Shown one piece after another: positions 39,791 through 50,589 of a DNA stretch of 64,000 nucleotides (position 1 is the first letter of the stretch; every line of letters begins with the position of its first letter). This stretch comes from Dicyema japonicum (taxonomy: Eukaryota > Dicyemida > Rhombozoa > Dicyemidae). Made by a program: the position numbers and the translations under genes. The stretch spans positions 862,468 to 926,467 of the forward strand of contig RDEW01000023.1 in NCBI GenBank assembly GCA_011109175.1. Reading direction: 5' to 3'. Below the pieces are notes generated by a model. The model saw nothing but the letters and a program-made list of their open reading frames with translations. It did no database searches and was not told the DNA's origin.

Positions 39791-40645
39791 AGCATGGGTA
39801 TCTGGATTATTGCACCATGGGCGGCTATCCGAGGGATGTACTGGATTGTTTGAAAAGTCTGATAGTCCAAATGAAATCCCTATGCCCAACTATAAATACC
39901 TCAAAGTGTGAAGTTATCAATTTTGGATTTCCCCAGCATGAATGGGACTCGATCCTTCCGATGTTCAGAGATATCATTCCGAAGGCCACAGAAACCAAAG
40001 CAAAACAACTTGAAATACTGGAATCAGTAACACTCAGAACAAAAGAACAACAACTAAAACAGCATTCAGACGCCTGGAGATGCTGGACGCACATACCTCC
40101 TTATTCTTTCTAAAAACTGAACTACGTTCTTCGTGGAGGGGGGAGTCACCCTGATACCTGAAAATGCAACACCTCGATGCTATCGATTTCCTCTCTTCGG
40201 ATCACTATTGAACGCATCACAATGTGAAATTTGACGGCCGAGGGTGGGACCAAGCGACCCTACCGTTAGTCTGAGCGGATTGGGAATCCCATCACTTAAT
40301 GATCAGGTCGGGACCCACCATGATGACGATACTGTCAGCATCGGCATCTCCACCAGACTTGGAATGGAGATTTGCCGGATTCAAATTCTAGTGTGGCGGC
40401 AGCGTCGACTGTTATAGACTCCATGCCCTCTCTTGTCGGACAAGTGCAGGACGATTCCCAAGACACAAGGCGATCAACGGAATTATCAAGCGATCCATGG
40501 AGTCTGCGTGTTACCTGCCATACTTGAACCTGTTGGCCTGGACAGAGGAGACGGAAAACGTCCTGACAGAATCACAATTTTCCCATTCGAAGAAGGGAAA
40601 CTTTTTGGTCTGGGATGCTACTTGTGTCGATGCAACTGGATGCAC
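39790..40645 (+). pseudogene. LINE-R, RT thumb to endonuclease-like domain
   Basis: Reads LKSLIVQMKSLCPTINTSKC, then KAKQLEILESVTLRTKEQQL, WRCWTHIPPYSF, LKTELRSSW, VGTHHDDDTVSIGIST, TRLGMEICR and ILEPVGLDRGDGKRPDRITI, FPFEEGK. It is a longer, in-order copy of the segments seen at 534-1201 and supports placing the C-x-C/DGKRPDG domain downstream of an RT. The knuckle itself is frameshifted. The next copy starts at 40735. Confidence 0.6.
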
Positions 40646-40734
40646 TCAGGTATGTCTCTTATGTGGACAATCGAATATCTGGAAATTTGAAATTAACTGC
40701 ACGCCATGTGAATCATTCGTCCATTTGGGCTCCA

Positions 40735-41880
40735 TCAAGATGGGTTAAGCTTGCGCCGAGACGCTGTCGAGTTAGCTGTTCCCTCTAGTATTAGAAAGGA
40801 GGTCCCCAGGCGAAAAAAAATAGTTCAGCCAAACTTAACACTACCGCTTACTGACCACAGTCTCTTGAAGATCTCGAACCTCCGGAAAGCCAGGAATATC
40901 CCAGTGAAAATCCTTAAAGGAGTACCTATTGCCGCAGCATTGTGTTTTTCAGATGCCATTGATCACGCACTTCTACTGAGAGTTGGGAATCCTGGATAAA
41001 ACTCATATGCTTCGCACCTGTCGCACTCGGAATACCTACAACTGAATTTGAAAAGAATTATAAAAAAACAAACTCCGGCTCAACTATCCGGGAAACTGAA
41101 AGGAAGCAAAATGAATTTTAAGCAGTCAAAACAACAAACTCAATACTTGAAAAGCCACTTAATGTCAATGAGGTCGAGACCAGAGGGGCATACACCAAAG
41201 AGTAAACCGGAAACTTCTGGAGGGCGATGTGCGTCAACCATACGGGTCATCACGTCGATGACACAGTATTGTCTTGTACCCCCGAGCTCCTGGATGCCTT
41301 TAATATTTAGCACCCAGATGCACTGATTTACTATGGAAAGTTTTTGAATATTGAAGAAACCACGGAGATAATATAACCGAATCCGAAGTCGCTGCGCAGG
41401 GTTATGTCTATGCAATATTAAGGAGCGTCAAGAGCAGCGGAGGCTTGGAAGGGTTATGTTTATGCCATATTAAGGAGCTTGGGTCCACTTACACCTCGAA
41501 GCTGGACGCTGTCTTGTCAAATCAATTACGGACCTAATCAGAAAAATGGTTAACGGTGACATCTCAGAATATGACTGAGAATTGCTCTTCTCCACAGCGC
41601 TAACATGCTTTCAAAAAACCAAATGGGGGAATCCGTCCCATTACGGTCGGAAACTATTTCAGATGACTTGCACAAAGGTAGCATCGACCCTGGTGAGCCG
41701 ACAACTTGGAAGGGAGTTCAATCCTAAACAGATGGGTGCTAGTATCCAGAACAGATGTGAGGCTGCGGATAATGCAGCAAGGCGTTTCTTCACACAGAGA
41801 AATATTTCAATTAACTGCATTGGAATCAAGTTGGGCATAACGAATGTCTTCAATTCTCCCAGAAGAGATACTTTTATTTA
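40735..41880 (+). pseudogene. LINE-R, N-terminal part and RT fingers
   Basis: In shifting frames: LRRDAVELAVPSSIRKEVPR, LLKISNLRKARNIPVKILKG, LLFSTALTCFQKTK (frame change) GIRPITVGNYF, ASTLVSRQLGREFNPKQMGA, and RCEAADNAARRFFTQ. 'GG.RPI.VG...RRL' followed by 'P.Q.G....GCEAA.HA.R' is the conserved RT start of this family. A 30-nt sequence around GGGTTATGTCTATGCAATAT is imperfectly repeated at 41399 and 41450. It ends in AT-rich DNA before the Tc1/mariner-like element. Confidence 0.55.
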
Positions 41881-41950
41881 TTCTATGATTAATAAAATTC
41901 TAAATTTCTGGTATTTTTTAAATAAGAAAAAATATCATTTTATTAACTTA

Positions 41951-42178
41951 CAGGGTTTTCCTATTTATTTAATAACTTTGTCATAAAATTTAATAACTTT
42001 GTCAAAAAATTTAATAACTTTGTCATAAAATTTAATAACTTTGTCATAAAGTTTAATAACTTTGTCATAAAATTTAATAACTTCGTCAAAATATTTAATA
42101 ACTTTGTCAAAATGCTAAATAATTTTGTCAAAATGTTTAATAACTTTGTCAAAATGTTTAATAACTTTGTCAAGGGTC
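41951..42178 (+). repeat. left inverted repeat array (about ten 21-bp units)
   Basis: TTAATAACTTTGTCA recurs every 21 bp with six variable bases (for example TAAAAT, AAAAAT, AAATGT). The inner copies carry the AAATGT/AAATAT type, the outer ones the TAAAAT/AAAAAT type. The ORF seen across it on the minus strand is a by-product of the period being a multiple of three. Confidence 0.85.
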
Positions 42179-42227
42179 AAATTAAAAAAAACCAATTTTA
42201 TAATTAATTGAAAAAAACAACTGTAAA

Positions 42228-43275
42228 TTAAAATTCTTCATAAGCTAATGCTTTAACTAAATAGCTCCGCATGTGGCTATACAAATTATTGCACACATCT
42301 GATGGAATTTCTCCGATGTTTTGGATTGCGTTTATTAATTCCTCAGAGTTCCTACAATTTTTCTTTTTGATGTTATTTTTCCAAACAGAAAAAAACTCTT
42401 CAATTGGATTGAGTTGAGGAGTATAAGGAGGCAAAAAATACAATTCATACCCTATACACGTTAAAAATTAATTGGATACCAGTTCCGAATACAACATTTT
42501 TTAATTGCTCGCTCTTGTGAATTGATGCATTGTCACATATCAATACCATGTCTTAAATATAATATATAACCATACTTTTTTTCCCTGCATGTTCAAGCTT
42601 ATAATTAAGCTGTATTACAAAATCAATGAACGTCTCTGCGCGATAAGGGGAGGAATTGATTTCGTAATGTAAAAGGCCGTCCACAGAAATAGCAGCACAA
42701 ATAGAAAAATTTTTCTCTCTTATGTTTCTAATACATTTTTTCGGAGTAACTCCTTTTATAGATCTTCCAAATTTGGATCTCATAGAACAATTGACTCCCA
42801 TTTCGTCTATAAAAATAAGCCGTTGATCAATTTCAATTATTTTTCTGGCAAATCTATATCTTTCTTCCATATTTATTGTAGAATTTCTCGCCATAGGTAC
42901 AAATTGAATCTTTTTAAAACTATATCCAAATGTATCTAGCGTCCTATTTATTGTCGATAAAGAGACATTTTTTCTTTGCACATCAAATAAAGAATTTTTT
43001 AAATTTTCAGAGTAAATGAAGCATCTTCTTCAATTTTTTTAGTCAAAAATAAGATGTCCGATGAATTAAGTTTTTTTTTTTCGTCCTCAATTAATTCTTA
43101 TTAAAGCAAAACATCCTGTATTTTTGTATTTTTTGACGATAGAAACAACTGTCTGATAGTTAATACAGATGTCTTTTCTTATTTTTGAATAAGCTAACCC
43201 TGCTTCATATTTATTTATAATAAGTTTTCGGTTTTCTTCGGATACAGTAGTATTTTTGTTTTTGTAACTATTCAT
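42228..43275 (-). CDS. Tc1/mariner-like DDE transposase with two visible micro-introns
   Basis: Starts at 43275 with MNSYKNKNTTVSEENRKLII, a helix-turn-helix of the Tc1 type (NKYEAGLAYSKIRKDI, NYQTVVSIVKKY). After a frame change near 43000-43090 it continues QRKNVSLSTINRTLDTFGYS. The first acidic block is RLIFIDEMGVN, then HYEINSSPYRAETFIDFV. A 24-nt intron (42552-42575) restores VLICDNASIH (second acid), and a 28-nt intron (42452-42479) restores YELYFLPPYTPQLNPIEEFF with the final glutamate. A stop follows at 42228. Cut-and-paste transposition at TA is the family function. The poly-A/T run near 43070 makes an assembly indel plausible for the remaining frame change. Confidence 0.75.
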
Positions 43276-43436
43276 TTAATTCATTTTGCACAAAAATTTG
43301 TATTTATAGGAACTTAATAATCCAATATATATAAATAATGATCTAATAAATATAAATAATGATCTAATAAAAATAAATAATTATCTCAATAAATATAAAT
43401 AGTAATCCCAAAAATATAAATAATAATCTTTACTGA

Positions 43437-43607
43437 GTTATTAAACATTTTGACAAAGTTATTAAACATTTTGACAAAGTTATTAAGTATTTTGACGAAT
43501 TATTAACATTTTGACAAAGTTATTAAATTTTATGACAAAGTTATTAAATTTTTTGACAAAGTTATTAAATTTTATGACAAAGTTATTAAATAAATAGGAA
43601 AACCCTG
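43437..43607 (-). repeat. right inverted repeat array (about eight 21-bp units)
   Basis: Mirror image of the left array, with the same CAGGGTTTTCC terminus and the same order of outer variants. The inner copies are more worn (one unit is one base short). Confidence 0.85.
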
Positions 43608-43609
43608 TA

Positions 43610-44955
43610 TCTTTCAATGCTTGTTGTTAACGCCAAGTTTTGTATGCTTCTATTTTTCCTCGAGTCGTTGTTCGCATCGCTATATTATAGTATATTCTGT
43701 TTTCTCGGTGTTAATTTTTAGGAATGATTTTTCAAATGTTTTTTGCCAATTTGTCGATAATACCTTCTAATTGGTAGTCTGCTGCCGTGAGATCTATGGC
43801 ATCTGCGAAGATGACTTCCGTTATATGTCTGGGGATATTATTCATGACTTCTAGTAGGATTTCCTTCAGATTTGTGATGAATAATACCGAGGATAGGGCG
43901 TCTCCTTGAGGGGTGCCTTTCTTTGTTCCTAATACACTGGAATTCTGACTTCCGAACTGGATAAATAGTTGAGTGGAGGAGAGTAGACAACGAATTATTC
44001 TGATGCAATCTTCTTGAATAGTGGTGTTAATAATTGTATCATCTTGACTACACTGATTGAGTCAAATGCCTTAGATAGGTCTATTCCCATTATGGGGTAC
44101 TCCCTTTATATTTTGGCATGAAGCACACATCCATTTGTGGCTCCAAACAGCATCGAAGTTTATCTTCTAGAGACAAACCCACTTTGGCTAGCTTCGATAA
44201 ATCAACGTAGTAGGGCTTTTATTCTGTCTAGAGCGATTCGATAGAATTTTGCTCAGTCATGTTTGATTGGTCTTAAGCTGTTTAGCTATCCTTTTTCCAT
44301 CCCCGTTTTATGTAAGGGGATTAATTTTCCGATTTCGATGTAAATTCTGGAGTGTTCCTCAAATGTTTTGTTCGGATGTGAGTAATGAGTTTTGAAACTC
44401 TTCAGGAGCGTAATTTATGAGTTCTGCATTAACAAATCTAGGCCTGGGGCTGTTAAGTTGTTTAGTCTAGTCACAGTTTTTTAACTTCTGTTAAGGTTAT
44501 CTCTGGTGATAGCTTTCTGGGGAGTCCATCAACGGATAAAGCGTTTTTTCGTTATCAAAATTGAAATATTTTTCTAAGTGATCAACTATTTCTCGCATAA
44601 TTTTATTCTTTGGATTTTGAACTCAGTTGCTTTCAATTGGTTGTGCGTGTTCATGTATTTGATACGTAGATCCTTTTGTAAATTGTAGATGTGATCTATA
44701 TGTGGGTCGTGTATACCTTTGATTGTTTTGGGAATTTTACCAATCGTGTGATTAGCCACTGATTTTATTTTGTAACGAGTTTATTCCATAAACTTCCATC
44801 AGGTAAATTGAGATTGATCGATTATATGGTATGCGATATTTTAGCTGAATAGTTATTTCTGTAGATAGAATTGTTTCTTAAGAGTTTGACAGCGTATCTA
44901 AGTTCTCTGTGTCTGTTTTTGACTCTGTTAATCCAAAATCTTTCTTGAGAAGTTT
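43610..44955 (-). pseudogene. LINE-D, inverted copy at the edge of the tandem array
   Basis: On the minus strand: INLNLPDGSLWNKLV, ITLTEVKKTVTRLNNLTAPG, IYIEIGKLIPLHKTGMEKG, NSLRPIKHD, FIEASQSGF, MGIDLSKAFDSIS (motif A), KGTPQGDALSSVLFITNLKE-like motif B in shifted frames, and ITEVIFADAIDLTAADYQLE, where motif C should read FADD. The second catalytic aspartate is replaced by alanine. It extends beyond the RT region kept in the array units. It lies in opposite orientation to the LINE-D of the array, making a large inverted repeat around 44.9-45.2 kb. Confidence 0.65.
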
Positions 44956-45185
44956 GATTACCTTTCTTGAGAAGTTTGATTACCTTTCCTTATCATTACG
45001 GATAAACCAACAGGGAAGATCTATACCGAATTAGAGATGTTGAGGCAAACCCTAGAAAGTCACAATAGTTTAACTCAATAAACAATCTAACATTTTTTTG
45101 GAACGGAACTCGAAGGTAGAATACCTCTGTTTTTTGATACACCCTCTGGATTTTGAACACTTCAAAAATTTTATTAAAAAATTAA
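44956..45185. other. unassigned sequence between inverted LINE-D copies
   Basis: Begins with a perfect tandem duplication of about 22 bp (CTTTCTTGAGAAGTTTGATT..., near 44943-44988). A short + frame reads TDKPTGKIYTELEMLRQTLE, not recognised. This is the spacer of the inverted repeat. Confidence 0.4.
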
Positions 45186-45990
45186 TAAGAACCATATACA
45201 AACAACCAGGAACCTACAGACACCATAGCTAATCACTTCGAAAAATATTTCAATTTTAATAAGAAGAATCACTTTATGCGTTTGATGGACTCGACAGAAA
45301 AGATATCACCAATGATAACCTTAACAGAATTTTAAAAACTGTGACTAGACTAAACAACTTAACAGTCCTAGGCCCTAGATTTGTTAATGCAGAGCTCATA
45401 AAATACGCTCATGAAAATTTTCTAAACTCATTACTCACATTCCGAACAAAACATTTGAGGAATACTCCAGAATAAAATTGGAATCAGAAAATTAATCCCT
45501 TTACATAAAACTGAAAAGGAAATAAAATAGCTAAACAGCTTAAGACCAATCAAACATGACTGAGCAAATTCTATCGTAATCGCTGTAGACAAAATAAAAG
45601 CCCCACTACGTTGATTTATCGAAGCTAGATTTATTTCTTGCAGAGATAATTAGGTCGTCTGCATAGGATAAAAACATAGTGTCCTGATCATTGGTAGTAG
45701 CTAGGTCATGTAGAAAAAGGTTGAAAATAAGAGAAGATAAAGGGGAGCCTTGCAGAACCCCATTGTAAAGTAGTCTTAATTTTGAAGAGTTTTGTCAATT
45801 CGGACCCTTCCGCGTCGTCAGTTAAGAAGTTTTCCAGCCATAGCTTGATGTTTGGGTGTAAGTTCGAGTTAAAAATCTTTTGAGTTAGGAGTTTCCTCGG
45901 AACATATTCAAAGGCCTTCTGTATGTCGATGAATATCTAAGGCCGTCCGTAAGTGTGTTCTCATGTTGAAGCCGTAAGTAATAAACTGCA
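45186..45990. repeat. tandem array, partial unit 0 (internally deleted)
   Basis: The + strand carries LINE-D from the TIANHFEKYFNF.KKNHFMRL segment to the 'CTACGTTGATTTATCGAAGC' region, then jumps at about 45625 straight to the LINE-B RT core on the minus strand (SARN.., YADDL). In the full units about 900 nt lie between these points. At 45991 it enters the spacer of unit 1 at the same base as all other units. Confidence 0.7.
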
Positions 45991-45999
45991 GTGTGCTTT

Positions 46000-47740
46000 T
46001 TAATAATAACTTTACTAACGTTGTTTTGCGGTGTGTTTATTATTAATAACAACGATCTACAAGAGCTATACTATTAAAATTTTGAAGAGGAGATTAAGAC
46101 AGTTCGCACATCTATATAAACATAAAAGACGTCAATTCCTTACCATTCTCTAGCTTTTGATTACTCTGGAAATGTGTTTATACAGATCTCTATTACATTG
46201 AGAATTGAGCCATCAAAATTTCTAACATGCTATACTCGTTCGACTTGACAAGGGTCAATAAGACTGAGAGACAAAGGCTTAGGTATCTTCCGAATTTGGC
46301 TAATCGATTCTAACTTCATGCTTTCGTCTTTCTTTAGACAGTCTCTCAGTTTTTTGTTTAAGGATAGCTTAATTGCAGTTCTAATCTTTTTTCCGAGGTA
46401 TAAGCACATATCACAAAAGAACCAGTCCTCGCATCAATAAAGTACTCCAAGAAACATGAGACTTGTTTTACAAATATTACTGAGTCTTACAAAAAATCGT
46501 AATACCATCTTAATTTGAAGAATACAAGTTATGGCTGTTGCATGACAAATCAGTATGGACGAGTTTATAATTATTATCTGATTCTTGTGGCTTAGTGATC
46601 GTTAAGTAGGATGACCCAAATCAAATATTTTATCACTATGGGTAGAATCTTGGTGTATACCTAGTATTACTAGTTCTATCTGTTTATGCAAGAAGGTCAA
46701 CAGATAAAAGATAGTCTCAATTTCTTCATCTTCGCAACAATTATAAAATAGAATCGAGAGACTTAAATCAAAATTATTTCATTTATAAATATATACGATT
46801 CAAATAAAAAGATTGTATTTCAAATTAACTCGAAAAATATTGATACTTATAAAATGAAGTTTAAATACTATAATAAAATGTATTTATATAAAACGTGATA
46901 TTGTATTTTGATTTATCGTTTTGAACATGTAGTTTTGTTGTTCAAAAATATTAAAATTAAAGTCATATTTTTTTGTTTGTGTACTTACATTTTTGAAAAT
47001 TTTTAATTTATTCTTGGCAAAATGATTATTCATATTATTTCTTGGAAGATCGTCTGTATTATATCCCCTAAAGTATTATAAAAACTTACTTATTATTATT
47101 TATTAAAAATTCATAATGTGACATAATTTCACTACTCTCGAAACTATAATAATAAAAATAAGTTTATACTAATAACGTGCTGATGAATACTTTGTAAATC
47201 GGATATTATCAATTTTTTCAAAATTATAAATTAAAAATTTGATTCTGTTTTTAGTTTTATCAATAAAATCGTTTTTTAAAAAATTCTATTATATTAAGTA
47301 ATCAAAAACTTTGAATATTATTTCATATGAAGTTATTCTGATAAATGTATTTACATTATTGGTTATCTCATTATCTCTATAAAAATTTAAATTTTTTTGA
47401 CAAACCTTGTCGAATCGATAAAATTTGCAGATATTATTGTGAATGAATCAGTAATATAATAATTTCTATTGCTGGATTTAAAGATATCTAAATCTTTCTA
47501 TCAATGTTTATAGTAGTGTAATACATAATAAATATGAACATTTATTGGATCTGACATTACATTGTTGAGTTTATTGCATGTTAATATACGTTGAATTATA
47601 CAAGCTTCCATAACCAACTATATAAATAAAAAACTATAAATAATTTAATTTAATATAAATTATCAATTATTAGTTTATATTTTTAAATTAAACATATTTG
47701 AACAATTATGCTTCCTTAAAAAAGTTATCACTTCTCCGCG
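46000..47740. repeat. array spacer of unit 1, with a semi-open minus-strand frame
   Basis: Very AT-rich from 46750 on. In 46160-46765 the minus strand keeps one frame with only four stops: NCCEDEEIETIFYLLTFLHK, then HATAITCILQIKMVLRFFVR, DWFFCDMCLYLGKKIRTAIK, LSLNKKLRDCLKKDESMKLE and SISQIRKIPKPLSLSLIDPC. An 18-nt GT-AG gap would remove one of the stops in frame. I do not recognise a family. The part from 46860 to 46995 relates to 39.0-39.1 kb. Confidence 0.4.
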
Positions 47741-47744
47741 ATTA

Positions 47745-49671
47745 TTTTGGTTGAGGTTGGTGACGCATCTCAAATTGCACTAATGTCTCTTTCACTCTTT
47801 CGAAACTCTCTCTTCACGCTAGCATCCTTCAACGTTCGAAGAGTAAAGTCGTCGGTCAAAAGAAGTTCACTCTGCCAGGATTTGAAACAATACAAAATTA
47901 CTAAGAGACCAAAGTCCAAGAAGGATTCAACGAACAAAATGCTGACCATGACCTTATCATGTTTCCTTCCAACTGTCATCACTAAGGAAAGGGATTTGCG
48001 GTAGAAATCAAACTCCGGGAATATATATCAAGAATATGGAAAGTGAATTACAGAATTTGCGTAATTCAATTAGAAACTGGATCTAACTCTACAATTACAA
48101 TTATAAATGTATATGCTCATACATTTCCAAAACTCTCTAAAACCCAACGGAACTGAAATATTTTAACAGTTCAATATCCACAACCCTTATGGTAATATCC
48201 ACGAGGTATGTACTTTACATAAGTGCGAGATTGGAACGCGAAAGTCGGAAAATGTGCGGAGAACTGAGCTTCATGGGTACCCATGGGTGAGGTCAGAAAA
48301 ACATGTCTGAAGCAACTATGGCCAACTTTGTGATTAATAAACAATTATTCATTTGCAACACAGCATTCCAGCACGCTGCAAGGCATATCAAGACCTGGAC
48401 TGATGAACGCCGAGACTTAAATGGACATTTAATCAAAATATATAACCAATTTGACTACATTCTGTTTCGACAATCACAGAAAACCCTATTCTCAGATTCC
48501 AGAACATATGGAAGGAACGCTAACATAGAGTGACTATAAACTATTAGTAATCACACTTCTCTTAAAGAAAAGATTTTGGATTAACAGAGTCAAAAACAGA
48601 CACAGAGAAGTTAGATACGCATTCGAATTCTAAAGAAACATTCTTATCTGCGTAAATAGCTACGCAGATAATATATCACAAACTATAGAATCGTTCAATC
48701 TCAATTTACCTGCTGGAAGTTTATGGAATAAACTCGTTGAAAAATAAAGAAAAAATCCCAGAATATCCACGAAACATTGCTACAGAACTTTGCAAATGAA
48801 GTAGGATAGTACTAACACGTATATGCATCTGTAAAGATGCTATCGCGAAAAAAGTATTCTGCAAATCTAACAGTTCATGATGAACTAGGAAGAACCATTT
48901 ACAACAACCAGGAAACCTACATACACCATAGCTAATCACTTAGAAAAATATTTCAATTTTTATAAGAAGAATCACTTTATGCGTTTGATGGACTCCCCAG
49001 AAAGCTATCACCAATTAAAACTTAACAAATTTAAAAACTGTGACTAGACTAAACAACTCAACAGCCCCAGAGCCTAGATATGTTAATGCAGAGCTCATAA
49101 AATACGCTCATGAAGATTTTCTAAACTCATTACTTACATTCCGAACAAAACATTTGAGGAATACTCCAGAATAAAATTGGAATCAGAAAATTAATCCCTT
49201 TACATAACTAAAAAGGAAATAAAATAGCTAAACAGCTAAGACCAATCAAACATGACTGAGCAAAATTCTATCGTAATCGCTGTAGACAGAATAAAAGCCC
49301 CACTACGTTGATTTATCGAAGCTAGCCAAAGTGGGTTTTCTTTGGAAGATCAACTTCCGATGCCGTTTGGAGCCACAAATGGATCTGTGCTTCATGCCAA
49401 AAATATAAAGATGAGTACCATATAATGGGAATCGACCTATCTAAGGCATTAGAGTCAATCAGTATATCAAGATAATACGAATATTAACACCACTATCAAG
49501 GAAGATTGCATCAGAATAATTCGTTATCTATTCTCCTCCACTCAACTATTTTTCCAGCTCGGAAATCAGAATTCCAGAGTATTAAGAACAAACAAAGGCA
49601 CCCCTCAAAGAGACGGCAAATCCCCGTTATTATTCATCACAAATCTGGAAGGAAATCCTACAATTGCATAG
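47745..49671 (+). pseudogene. LINE-D in unit 1: APE endonuclease and partial RT
   Basis: Endonuclease in shifting frames: ASFNVRRVKSSVKR, QEGFNEQNADHDLIMF, GKGFAVEIKLREYISRI, SNSTITIINVYAHTFPK, DWNAKVGKC (active-site D/N; the preceding G is lost in this unit), MANFVINKQLFICNTAFQHA, NQFDYILFRQSQKT. The final SDH is SDY in this unit but SDH in units 2-4. RT part: KKYSANLTVHDELGRTIYNN, FIEASQSGF, EDCIRIIRYLFSSTQLFFQL and KGTPQ, ending before motif C. The endonuclease is of the type seen in RTE/CFDP2-like elements. Dead. Confidence 0.65.
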
Positions 49672-49701
49672 CTGACAGATGGCTCAATTAATTGTTTGTG
49701 C

Positions 49702-50589
49702 AATTTATTTATTTAACCCCAAGACCACCAGGATAGATAGGTCAAAACTGACTAATTAGGTGATCCCAGCTACCAGTAACATCCGAACTCTCTTCATTTG
49801 GTCTTCTGATGATCCAACCGCATTCCAGATGCGTCTTCTCTTCCTTCTGCAAAGGAATTCTATCGGCGTGCACTTTTTTATTACCGACCGAAATCCCTCT
49901 GCATGGGCCACCTTTTCCTTGATTGGGTTTCCCAGTTCCTTTTAGAAACGTAGGAAATCCTTGCCATTTTTCAACGTTTCTTCATCAGAAACGATTGACT
50001 CGAGAACGTTAAAGAGAGTCGAAAATTACACCAATGATCTTCTGAGTCCTCGTAAAAGGGATGGGAGTGTTTCCGATGGATATCTTGACTCCACCTTTAA
50101 ATCTTCTGTCCGTAGTGAATAATGTGAACTGAGACTTGGATGCTGATACACATAACATATTTGAAGATGGCCAGTGACAACTCTTGTTAGGTGTGTCTGA
50201 ACAGTTGCTACAGCCATGGTTGGAGATTTATTTCTTGCAGAGATAATTAGGTCGTCTGCATAGGATAAAAACATAGTGTCCTGATCATTGGTAGTAGCTA
50301 GGTCATGTAGAAAAAGGTTAAAAATAAGAGAAGATAAATCGGAGCCTTGCAGAACCCCATTGTAAAGTAGTCTTAATTTTGAAGAGCTTTTGTCAATTCG
50401 GACCCTTCCGCGTCGTTCAGTTAAGAAGTTTTCCAGCCATAGCTTGATGTTTGGGTGTAAGTTCGAGTTAAAAATCTTTTGAGTTAGGAGTTTCCTCGGA
50501 ACATATTCAAAGGCCTTCTGTATGTCGATGAATAGTAAGGCCGTCCGTAAGTGTGTTCTCATGTTGAAGCCGTAAGTAATAAACTGCAG
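49702..50589 (-). pseudogene. LINE-B in unit 1: RT core and 3' end
   Basis: A 178-codon frame (50026-50562) runs MRTHLRTALLFIDIQKAFEY (motif A), LLYNGVLQGSDLSSLIFNLF (motif B), MFLSYADDLIISARNKSPTM (motif C) and TVQTHLTRVVTGHLQICYVY. Downstream come the C-terminus and the LINE-B 3' end at about 49702-49760. It starts abruptly at LQFITYGFNM, the same truncation point in every unit. Compared with 22.1-23.4 kb, the region after motif C has lost a block and changed frame. Confidence 0.7.

Larger units (their letters stand above)
41951..43607 (-). mobile_element. Tc1/mariner-like transposon with iterated 21-bp repeats in its inverted ends
   Basis: 1657 bp flanked by TA on both sides (41949-41950 and 43608-43609). 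Both ends begin CAGGGTTTTCCTATTTATTT and then consist of about ten (left, to 42178) and eight (right, from 43437) tandem copies of a 21-bp motif, TTAATAACTTTGTCA plus six variable bases. The outermost copies carry the variants in the same order at both ends. The interior encodes a DDE transposase on the minus strand with micro-introns. The matching ends, TA duplication and largely readable gene suggest a comparatively young element. Confidence 0.85.
45991..50589. repeat. tandem array unit 1 (about 4.6 kb)
   Basis: Order: AT-rich spacer (45991-47740), LINE-D on + (about 47745-49671), a LINE-E scrap of about 30 nt, LINE-B on - (about 49702-50589). The next unit starts at 50590 with the same GTGTGCTTATTAATAATAAC. 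Base-level identity to units 2-4 is very high over the whole length, including the spacer. Confidence 0.9.

Noticed and set aside
41961-42173. A 70-codon open frame repeating MTKLLNFMTKLLN-type residues.
   Set aside because: It is a by-product of a 21-bp tandem repeat (a multiple of three) in the inverted end of the mariner-like element.
41961-43607. CRISPR-like array (short repeats with variable parts).
   Set aside because: The 'spacers' are only six bases, the repeats form inverted ends of a TA-flanked transposon, and the DNA is animal-type.
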